Assembly (NCBI GenBank): GCA_049273855.1
Contig: JBASRN010000305.1
Coordinates: 1 to 22,798, forward strand
Direction: 5' to 3'
DNA: 22,798 nt
Source: Onstottus_B sp049273855
Lineage (GTDB): Bacteria > Acidobacteriota > Blastocatellia > UBA7656
In this document: positions 16,819-21,770 of the stretch, piece by piece
Position numbering within the stretch: position 1 is the first letter of the stretch
How the letters are laid out: the number at the start of each line of letters is the position of its first letter
The notes under the pieces: model-generated
Databases searched by the model: none
The model's input: the letters and a program-made list of their open reading frames with translations, nothing else
Told to the model about the DNA's origin: nothing
Program-made: the position numbers and the translations under genes

Positions 16819-16824
16819 AACCAG

Positions 16825-16992
16825 CTGATTAGCCGACTGAAACGCTTTATTATTGAAGAATCAGGCCAGGACGTGGCGGAATATGCTATGTTGCTGGTCT
16901 TGGTGGCGATTGCCATTGCCATCGCTTCCCCGACTATTACTAGCTCGGTTCTAAGTGTTTTCAGCAGGACTAAAAGCGTCCTTGGCGTGTGA
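16825..16992 (+). CDS. flp: Flp/Fap type IVb pilin, copy 1, apparent CTG start
   Basis: The frame encodes 55 aa: a basic leader (ISRLKRFIIEESG), the prepilin peptidase site Gly14-Gln15, then QDVAEYAMLL with the Flp-type Glu5-Tyr6 of the mature pilin, a hydrophobic helix and a short polar end. From residue 13 to 55 it is identical to copy 2 at 17432, although 26 of those 43 codons differ, all synonymously. The first codon, CTG, aligns with the ATG of copy 2 and stands 6 nt after AAGGAG; ATT at 16828 is the other candidate. It would be processed by CpaA and assembled into the Flp fibre used for surface adhesion. It has its own promoter-like sequence and a hairpin after the stop. The unusual start could also mean weak translation or a sequencing error, but the conserved protein argues against a dead gene. 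Confidence 0.75.
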   Translation: MISRLKRFIIEESGQDVAEYAMLLVLVAIAIAIASPTITSSVLSVFSRTKSVLGV

Positions 16993-17003
16993 TGAGTGTT
17001 GGA

Positions 17004-17035
17004 ACGGCGGCAGGAGCTGTACGGTTCTGCCGCGT
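17004..17035 (+). terminator. Stable hairpin after pilin copy 1
   Basis: ACGGCGGCAG (17004-17013) pairs with CTGCCGCGT (17027-17035) with one bulged G and a 13-nt loop. It starts 12 nt after the stop. There is no T-run, so it may protect the 3' end of an abundant pilin message rather than terminate strictly. Confidence 0.45.
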
Positions 17036-17285
17036 GCTGGGTTCAATCGCAACGGGTGCTGAAGTGATCGCCCTGACGGTAGGTGCGAGAAGAAGTCGAA
17101 GGGAATTTGAAAGTGAGTCCACGAGCATTAACACCGGCCCAAGGCTATGACGTTCGACACAGCGTGGTACGTCCGAAGTCGATCCGCAACACCCCAGGCA
17201 GCGGTGCATCCTCAGTAACATCCGGCCCAGTCACTATTGGCAAGCTCGATCTATAATATCGCAGATTATAAAATGTTCTTATGAG
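17036..17285. other. Non-coding spacer between the two pilins
   Basis: The spacer between the pilins (16993-17431) has no convincing gene on either strand. Its first part holds the hairpin after copy 1. Its last 150 nt hold an AT-rich patch with TATAAT at 17252-17257 and TATAAA at 17267-17272, which may be part of a promoter for copy 2. No good -35 box stands at the right distance: TTGGCA at 17237-17242 is only 9 nt from the first and 24 nt from the second. In the middle part I see nothing recognisable. Confidence 0.45.
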
Positions 17286-17369
17286 GCCCTGCCGATCAGG
17301 GCAATTTATTCCAGCCTTCTTTTGTTAAAGGAAGGGACGTGAAAACGGGACTCCCTGCGGAGTGTTTTT
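17286..17369 (+). promoter_or_regulatory. Structured leader of pilin copy 2 (three consecutive hairpins)
   Basis: Three stems follow each other. GCCCTG/CAGGGC (17286-17302) has a 5-nt loop and is followed by AATTTATT. CCTTCTTTT/AAAGGAAGG (17315-17335) pairs over 9 bp, including one G-U, with a GTT loop. ACTCC/GGAGT (17350-17363) has a 4-nt loop and is followed by five T (17365-17369), like an intrinsic terminator. AAACGGG (17343-17349) can pair with CCCGTTT (17387-17393) around the third stem. The pilin ribosome binding site is at 17416-17421. The layout suggests attenuation or an mRNA-stabilising leader. Confidence 0.45.
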
Positions 17370-17431
17370 CCGATTCCGTACCGAAACCCGTTTCGCTCGT
17401 TAGACGAAAACCAAAAAGGAGAATGCCCCGA

Positions 17432-17599
17432 ATGAAGAATCAACTCAAGAACTTTATCAAAGATGAATCTGGTCAGGACGTCGCGGAATACGCAATGCTG
17501 CTTGTGCTGGTGGCGATTGCTATAGCGATTGCCTCCCCCACAATCACCAGCTCGGTTCTGAGCGTTTTCAGCAGAACAAAGAGCGTCCTCGGAGTCTAG
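17432..17599 (+). CDS. flp: Flp/Fap type IVb pilin, copy 2
   Basis: The product has 55 aa: leader MKNQLKNFIKDESG, a prepilin cleavage site after Gly14, then QDVAEYAMLL with Glu5 and Tyr6 of the mature protein, a hydrophobic helix rich in Ala, Ile and Val, and the end FSRTKSVLGV. This is the standard size and layout of Flp pilins, the major subunits of Tad pili, which are cut by CpaA and polymerised at the inner membrane. I chose ATG at 17432 because AAGGAG (17416-17421) lies 10 nt upstream. ATG at 17423 is only 1 nt from it, and a longer GTG form from 17339 would read through the leader hairpin region. A strong intrinsic terminator follows 9 nt after the stop, so most transcripts probably end here and only a minority continue into cpaA. 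Confidence 0.93.
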   Translation: MKNQLKNFIKDESGQDVAEYAMLLVLVAIAIAIASPTITSSVLSVFSRTKSVLGV

Positions 17600-17607
17600 C
17601 AGCGGGG

Positions 17608-17631
17608 AACGAACGACTCCGTTCGTTTTTT
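17608..17631 (+). terminator. Intrinsic terminator after pilin copy 2
   Basis: AACGAACG (17608-17615) and CGTTCGTT (17620-17627) form a perfect 8-bp stem with an ACTC loop and run straight into TTTT (T-run 17626-17631). It is the clearest Rho-independent terminator in the window and separates the pilin from the machinery genes, which need far less product. Confidence 0.85.
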
Positions 17632-17642
17632 CGCTTAAACCT

Positions 17643-17656
17643 AATACCATGGTATT
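17643..17656. repeat. Perfect 14-bp palindrome upstream of cpaA
   Basis: AATACCATGGTATT is fully self-complementary. It lies between the pilin terminator and the hairpin at 17657, 40 nt before the cpaA ATG. A dimeric regulator could bind here, but no regulator is encoded in the window. Confidence 0.5.
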
Positions 17657-17684
17657 GGGCGGCAGCCTCCGTGTGGTGCCGCCC
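17657..17684 (+). promoter_or_regulatory. Hairpin in the cpaA leader
   Basis: GGGCGGCA (17657-17664) pairs perfectly with TGCCGCCC (17677-17684) around a 12-nt loop, ending 11 nt before the cpaA ATG. It may limit access to the cpaA start, where no good ribosome binding site is seen. Confidence 0.5.
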
Positions 17685-17695
17685 TTACCCCATTT

Positions 17696-18208
17696 ATGCC
17701 GACCATGTTTTTACTTCTGAGTGCCACGACCGCGGCCTATTTCGATCTGCGTTGGCGGCGTATTCCAAACTGGTTGGTGGCGGCTACCACGGCGCTGGCG
17801 CTCGTCTGGCACACCTGGTCAACCGGCTGGGACGGTCTGTGGCTGAGCGGCGGCGGATTGTTGGCCGGGATGGCGCTGCTCCTCCCGCTCTTTTTGCTCA
17901 AGGGAATGGGGGCCGGAGACGTCAAGTTCTTTGGAGCGATCGGGGCCGCGGTGACTTACAAGCATATCTTGAGCGTGTTCGTGATTGCCGCACTCATAGC
18001 CGGAGTGATGGCATTATTCCGCGTATTGGCCGCCCGAGCGTTCGTCGCAACGCTGGCGAACATCGTAGACATCCTCAACCGATTCCTCCACGGACGTCTC
18101 AGTCCTCATCCGATCGTCAGCCTGGCTAACGAACAGGCGCTGGCAATTCCTTTTGGCGTATCGGTGGCGGTAGCCACCTGGGTCTTTGTTTTGATGGGTG
18201 CGAAATGA
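17696..18208 (+). CDS. cpaA: Prepilin peptidase CpaA/TadV (A24 family)
   Basis: This is a 170-aa inner-membrane aspartic protease that cleaves the leader from Flp pilins and TadE-type pseudopilins after the conserved glycine. The first catalytic region is YFDLRWRRIPNWL with Asp17; the second is GMGAGDVKFFG (70-80) with Asp75 in the GxGD motif. About five to six hydrophobic segments surround them. The length is that of the short CpaA type, which lacks the N-methylase domain of PilD. The start at ATG 17696 has no evident ribosome binding site and sits just behind a stable hairpin; ATG at 17705 is an alternative. The gene overlaps the next by 4 nt (ATGA), so translation is coupled. Its expected substrates, the two Flp pilins, are encoded immediately upstream. 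Confidence 0.92.
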   Translation: MPTMFLLLSATTAAYFDLRWRRIPNWLVAATTALALVWHTWSTGWDGLWLSGGGLLAGMALLLPLFLLKGMGAGDVKFFGAIGAAVTYKHILSVFVIAALIAGVMALFRVLAARAFVATLANIVDILNRFLHGRLSPHPIVSLANEQALAIPFGVSVAVATWVFVLMGAK

Positions 18209-18651
18209 AGATCGATCAAACAGATACGAATGAACGCGCAGATACGAATGAACGCGGGTCGGCTATTGTTGAGGCTGCGGTGACTCTGCTTGGCTTTCTG
18301 ATAATTATATTTGGAATCTTTGAGGCCGGGCGTATGATCAGTATTCAGCAGACTTTGACCAACGCGGCGAGAGAGGGCGCCAGACTTGCGGTATTGCCTG
18401 AGTGGGGTGGCACTGACATCCTTCCTTCGGATACGGCGATCGAAGCCCGCGTCCAAACTTTTCTGAGTGCCTCCGGTATGAACGGCGCCACCGCTACAGT
18501 AGTTGTTGACGACGTGACTGTGAACTCGACTGTGGCAAAGCGCGTTACGGTGACTGCGCCCTATAGAGTGCTGACCATTTCGATGTTTAGCTTTCTTCAA
18601 GTAAACTTACGCGGGCGGGCAATGATGCGAGATGAGACGAATCTCCAGTAA
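18205..18651 (+). CDS. tadE: TadE-like pseudopilin
   Basis: The 148-aa protein carries the TadE motif: a hydrophilic start, ERGSAIVEAAVTLLGFLIII with the cleavage-type Gly18 and Glu23, one membrane helix to about residue 40, then the conserved NAAREGAR (53-60). The rest is an exported domain with beta-like character. TadE and TadF are minor pilin-like proteins processed by the prepilin peptidase and needed for Flp pilus assembly. The gene overlaps cpaA by 4 nt and the next gene by 20 nt. Its first codons include two perfect copies of an 18-bp unit that encode DTNERA and DTNERG in tandem, which lengthens the tail ahead of the cleavage site. Confidence 0.88.
   Translation: MKIDQTDTNERADTNERGSAIVEAAVTLLGFLIIIFGIFEAGRMISIQQTLTNAAREGARLAVLPEWGGTDILPSDTAIEARVQTFLSASGMNGATATVVVDDVTVNSTVAKRVTVTAPYRVLTISMFSFLQVNLRGRAMMRDETNLQ
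18221..18256 (+). repeat. 18-bp in-frame tandem duplication in the TadE-like gene
   Basis: CAGATACGAATGAACGCG occurs twice in a row (18221-18238 and 18239-18256). The unit is a multiple of three, so the frame is kept and only the leader of the pseudopilin is lengthened by six residues. Confidence 0.9.
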
Positions 18652-19168
18652 CAACGGAATAGCTGGTACTGATGAGCAGGGTAGTGTCATTGTAGAACTG
18701 GCCCTGATGCTCCCGCTGTTGGCGATGCTGATCCTTGGATCTGTAGACCTGGGACTGATTGTTCGCGAACACCAGTTGCTTCAGAACGCTGCGCGAGAGG
18801 GGGCTCGCTTCTCCGCTCAGCCTGCGAACAAGATCGACCCGGTCACGCCGGCAGCGACACAAGTGGCCACCGCCCAGTTGATCAGGGATCGGGTGATCAA
18901 CTACCTTGCGCAGGAGAAAATCACCATCGCGACAACCGCCTGTGCGGAGGATGGAGCGATTCCCGGCCAGTTCAACTGCGGGCCCATAACCATCTTCCAA
19001 CAGCAACCCATCGTTACAATTGTGGGGCCGGACACCTTTACCGACTTTGGCTCCGCGGTGTCGGTGACATACGATCGCGCGTTTCTGTTTTCAGGGGGCT
19101 CGTTGTTTAAGTTCAATACTGTGAGCCTCCGCGGGAACTCGGTGTTTCGCAACCTGTACGGAAACTAG
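18632..19168 (+). CDS. Second TadE/TadF-like pseudopilin
   Basis: The 178-aa product again has the pseudopilin plan: DEQGSVIVELALMLPLL with Gly17 and Glu22, a helix to about residue 45, and the NAAREGAR motif at 52-59, followed by a roughly 120-residue exported domain with two cysteines (CAEDGAIPGQFNC), which may form a disulfide. It is most likely the partner of the preceding TadE-like protein (the TadF position). ATG at 18632 lies 20 nt inside the preceding gene, so the two are translationally linked. An assignment to TadE, TadF or TadG alone cannot be made safely from the sequence. Confidence 0.85.
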   Translation: MRRISSNNGIAGTDEQGSVIVELALMLPLLAMLILGSVDLGLIVREHQLLQNAAREGARFSAQPANKIDPVTPAATQVATAQLIRDRVINYLAQEKITIATTACAEDGAIPGQFNCGPITIFQQQPIVTIVGPDTFTDFGSAVSVTYDRAFLFSGGSLFKFNTVSLRGNSVFRNLYGN

Positions 19169-19188
19169 CCGCGGCACGGAACCACGGT

Positions 19189-19197
19189 AGGAGGTGA
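19189..19197 (+). promoter_or_regulatory. Consensus ribosome binding site of cpaB
   Basis: AGGAGGTGA is a full anti-16S match, 4 nt before the ATG at 19202. It is the strongest such site in the window and fixes the cpaB start. Confidence 0.85.
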
Positions 19198-19201
19198 CCC
19201 C

Positions 19202-20089
19202 ATGAACCGGACTCGAATGATCGTATTCGCACTCTTTGCTTTGGCCCTGAGCGGCGCAGTCACTTATTACGCCTATCGGATGCTGAGCACTCGCCTGAGC
19301 CCTCCGACTGAAGAAACGGTCCCGATAGTTGTGGCCGCCGAAAAGCTTTCTCTGGGCACGCGGCTGGCCCCGCAACACCTCCGCGTAGCGATCTGGCCAA
19401 AGGCCAACCTGCCGGAGGGCCGTTTCTCGGATCCCGCGGAGATCGAAGGACGCGGGGTAATCGTTCCGATGTCTGCTAACGAACCGGTGCTTGACTCGAA
19501 GCTTGCCTCCAAGGAAGCGGGCGCGGGGCTCGCGTCGGCCATCCCAGAAGGGATGCGAGCTATGGCCGTCAGGGTGAACGACATCATAGGTGTCGCCGGT
19601 TTTGTGGTGCCGGGCAGTCATGTAGACGTGATAATCGTTGGCTCACCTGGTCCCAATAGCACGACAACTTCGAAGATATTCCTCGAGAACGTGCAGGTGC
19701 TTGCGGCGGGCCAGAACGTCGAGCGCGACGTGAACGGGAAACCGCAGGCCACCCAGGTGGTGACTATGCTGGTGACTCCTGAAGACGCGCAGAAACTGGC
19801 GCTGGCCGGGGATGCCCGTATACAGCTCGCTCTGCGAAATCCGATCGATATGGCCCAGGAGAATCCACGGGGTGTGCAAACGGCAAACCTCTATGGGAAA
19901 AGCAGTGCGCCGGAGGCTCCGGACGCCCCTCGACCCAGAGTTGTTAGATACGCTCCAAGGCCGAAGCCCAGGTCTGCGATCGCGTCGATCCCGGTCAACG
20001 TTGAACCAGCCGTACGCCGGGTAACCGTGGAAATGATTCGCGGGGATAAACGCGAAACCTCAACGTTCGAGCTGAAGCAGAAGCAATAG
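19202..20089 (+). CDS. cpaB: Flp pilus assembly protein CpaB/RcpC
   Basis: The 295-aa protein has an N-terminal membrane helix (about 6-27) and then an SAF-type domain starting at VPIVVAAEKLSLGTRL. The CpaB/RcpC domain follows, with EGMRAMAVRVNDIIGVAGFVVPGSHVDVI split around residues 117-145 and LVTPEDAQKLALAGDARIQL further on. CpaB acts in the periplasm with the secretin and is thought to help it assemble or open. A Pro/Arg-rich linker near 235-262 leads to VTVEMIRGDKRE and a short polar end. It follows the second pseudopilin by 33 nt and has a consensus ribosome binding site. A 213-nt spacer with a large inverted repeat separates it from cpaC. Confidence 0.93.
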   Translation: MNRTRMIVFALFALALSGAVTYYAYRMLSTRLSPPTEETVPIVVAAEKLSLGTRLAPQHLRVAIWPKANLPEGRFSDPAEIEGRGVIVPMSANEPVLDSKLASKEAGAGLASAIPEGMRAMAVRVNDIIGVAGFVVPGSHVDVIIVGSPGPNSTTTSKIFLENVQVLAAGQNVERDVNGKPQATQVVTMLVTPEDAQKLALAGDARIQLALRNPIDMAQENPRGVQTANLYGKSSAPEAPDAPRPRVVRYAPRPKPRSAIASIPVNVEPAVRRVTVEMIRGDKRETSTFELKQKQ

Positions 20090-20097
20090 GGGCGCTT

Positions 20098-20200
20098 TCT
20101 CTCCGCGCACCCTCTGCGTGTTCGGCGGCTCTGCGGTTCATGTTCTTCGCGAATCTGATTCACCGCAGAGGCGCCGAAGCACGCAGAGGTTCCGGAGAGA
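20098..20200. repeat. Large imperfect inverted repeat of CTCTGCG/CGCAGAG type between cpaB and cpaC
   Basis: The left arm (20098-20140) and right arm (20159-20200) are about 43 and 42 nt and pair almost throughout, around an 18-nt spacer. Shared blocks are TCTCTCCG/CGGAGAGA, CCTCTGCGTG/CACGCAGAGG, TTCGGCG/CGCCGAA and CTCTGCGG/CCGCAGAG. In RNA this would be a very stable hairpin right after the cpaB stop. The wording of the arms resembles interspersed repeats built on CGCAGAGG that occur in many bacterial genomes. Confidence 0.85.
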
Positions 20201-20228
20201 ATTGTTAGTGAAATGCCGAATTAGCCCA

Positions 20229-20244
20229 CGGACTTTTGAGTCCG
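20229..20244 (+). other. Short hairpin upstream of cpaC
   Basis: CGGACT (20229-20234) and AGTCCG (20239-20244) form a perfect 6-bp stem with a TTTG loop, 59 nt before the cpaC start. No T-run follows. Confidence 0.4.
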
Positions 20245-20302
20245 AGTCTAATTGTATCCGATGTGAGCAGGAGCATCATTAGTAAGAAACGGACAAAAGA
20301 AA

Positions 20303-21739
20303 ATGAAAAAGACACTCGTTTCTCTAGTCTTCATCCTGCTAGCCGGCGTTACGGCAGCTCAGGGACAAGCAGTAGAGTCTTCAGTTGACGGTCGGACTCA
20401 ACCCATTGCGCCGAACCAGCCTCGTCTCGCTGCTGGAGTTTCAACCGTCACCTTGTCTCCCGCTCAGGAAACGCTGCAACTCCGCGTGCCTGTAGGGAAA
20501 TCGCTAATTCTGAATTCGCGTGAGTTTCTGAAGCGGGTCTCAGTCAGCGATCCGACGATTGCATCGGCGGTCAGTATATCTCCAACCCAGGTGTTGCTGA
20601 ACGGTCTCACTGCCGGCGAAACCAGTCTGATTCTGTGGAACGAGCGGGAGCAGCCAACTACCTACGATCTTCAGGTTGAGCTTGACGTAGTCGGCCTGCG
20701 CGACACGATCGCCCAGGTCTTCCCTAATGAGAACATTCAGGTGAGCCAATCGGGGGCCACAATCGTACTCACCGGCTCGGCCTCGACAAAAGAAGTGTCC
20801 GATCGAGCGCTGATCATCGCCCAAACGCAGAGCAAGAGCGTGGTCAATATGTTGGGCGTTTTGATGGGAACCCTGGGAGAACAAGTGCTGCTCCAGGTCC
20901 GCTTCGCCGAAGTTGACCGGATCGCCATAAAGCAACTGGGAATAAACTTCTTCAGCACAGGCCTCGCGAACACGCCCGGCGCTGTTTCTACAGGCCAGTT
21001 CAGCCCGCCATCGGCGGCAAATGTCACCAGTAGTATTCCTGGCAGTCTTCCTGGTTTCCAGAGTATCTTCACGCTAAGCGATCTGCTGAACGTTTTTATA
21101 TTCCGGCCGGATCTGAATCTTGGAGTGACGATTCGCGCGTTGCAGTCGAAGAACATTCTGCAGATTCTGGCCGAGCCGAACCTGCTCGCGCTAAACGGCA
21201 GGGAGGCGAGCTTTCTTGCCGGCGGCGAGTTCCCGTTTCCGGTGGTGCAGTCCGGCGGTGGCTTGAACTCCGTCACCATAACCTTCAAGGAATTCGGCGT
21301 CCGGCTGAAATTTACGCCCACCATTTTGTCTGACGGCACGATCCGTCTAAAGGTGGCGCCGGAGGTCAGCGCGCTCGATTTCACGAATGCGCTGACCGTC
21401 TCAGGTTTTCTGATTCCTGCGCTGTCAACGCGTCGCGCTGAAACGGAGATCGAGCTGCGCGATGGACAGAGCTTTGCGATAGCCGGTCTGATCGACAGTC
21501 GCCTGACCGAAAACGCATCGAGGGTGCCGGGACTGGCAAACATTCCGATTATCGGATATCTCTTTAAGAGCAAATCGGTTAATAAGAGCAACACCGAATT
21601 GCTGGTTATGGTTACCCCAAAGCTCGTGAAGCCGCTTGCTCCGGGTCAGGTGCCAACGCTTCCGAACTTCGAGAAGCCGTTTCTGGATAAGAACAAGTTC
21701 GAGGGCAAGACCGGCGAGTCAGGGTCCAAGAAGAACTGA
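20303..21739 (+). CDS. cpaC: Flp pilus secretin CpaC/RcpA
   Basis: The 478-aa protein starts with a Sec signal peptide (about 1-22, MKKTLVSLVFILLAG...) without a lipobox Cys. Residues 58-125 form the pilus-secretin N-domain (LRVPVGKSLIL, VSDPTIASAVS, GETSLILWN), 130-190 a BON-like segment, and about 195-445 the secretin barrel, including LLALNGREASFLAGGEFPFPV and GVRLKFTPTILSDGTIRLKV (each shown in part), STRRAETEIELRDGQSFAIAG and VPGLANIPIIGYLFKSK. The multimer makes the outer-membrane pore through which the Flp fibre leaves, which implies a diderm cell. The start at ATG 20303 has only a weak A-rich site upstream, unlike cpaB. The downstream TadG-like gene begins 31 nt after the stop. Confidence 0.94.
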   Translation: MKKTLVSLVFILLAGVTAAQGQAVESSVDGRTQPIAPNQPRLAAGVSTVTLSPAQETLQLRVPVGKSLILNSREFLKRVSVSDPTIASAVSISPTQVLLNGLTAGETSLILWNEREQPTTYDLQVELDVVGLRDTIAQVFPNENIQVSQSGATIVLTGSASTKEVSDRALIIAQTQSKSVVNMLGVLMGTLGEQVLLQVRFAEVDRIAIKQLGINFFSTGLANTPGAVSTGQFSPPSAANVTSSIPGSLPGFQSIFTLSDLLNVFIFRPDLNLGVTIRALQSKNILQILAEPNLLALNGREASFLAGGEFPFPVVQSGGGLNSVTITFKEFGVRLKFTPTILSDGTIRLKVAPEVSALDFTNALTVSGFLIPALSTRRAETEIELRDGQSFAIAGLIDSRLTENASRVPGLANIPIIGYLFKSKSVNKSNTELLVMVTPKLVKPLAPGQVPTLPNFEKPFLDKNKFEGKTGESGSKKN

Positions 21740-21770
21740 ACAGACGTACTCTAAGTGGGAGGAGTTGACC

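Noticed and set aside
16622..16824. Cyclic di-GMP (GEMM) riboswitch upstream of the pilins
   Set aside because: I looked for the conserved core wording in both leaders and did not find it; a covariance model search would be decisive.
16825..16992. Pilin copy 1 as a pseudogene
   Set aside because: Perfect amino-acid identity to copy 2 across 43 residues despite many silent changes, and an intact ribosome binding site, argue that it is under selection.
16970..17221. Minus-strand open frame of 83 codons between the pilins
   Set aside because: Composition is irregular, it overlaps the end of pilin 1 and its hairpin, and no ribosome binding site was seen.
17237..17272. Promoter made of TTGGCA with TATAAT or TATAAA upstream of pilin 2
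   Set aside because: The spacings are 9 and 24 nt, both unsuitable for sigma70; only the -10-like sequences are good.
17339..17431. Longer GTG-started form of pilin copy 2
   Set aside because: It would translate the leader hairpin region and add residues before a normal Flp leader; ATG at 17432 has AAGGAG at 10 nt and matches the length of copy 1.
18221..18256. CRISPR-like repeat
   Set aside because: There are only two directly adjacent copies with no spacer, inside a coding frame.
20236..20264. TTGAGT with 17-nt spacer as a cpaC promoter
   Set aside because: The matching -10 (CGATGT) agrees with consensus at one position only.
20737..21594. 285-codon minus-strand open frame opposite the secretin gene
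   Set aside because: The sense strand encodes a textbook secretin, and the antisense product shows no domain.
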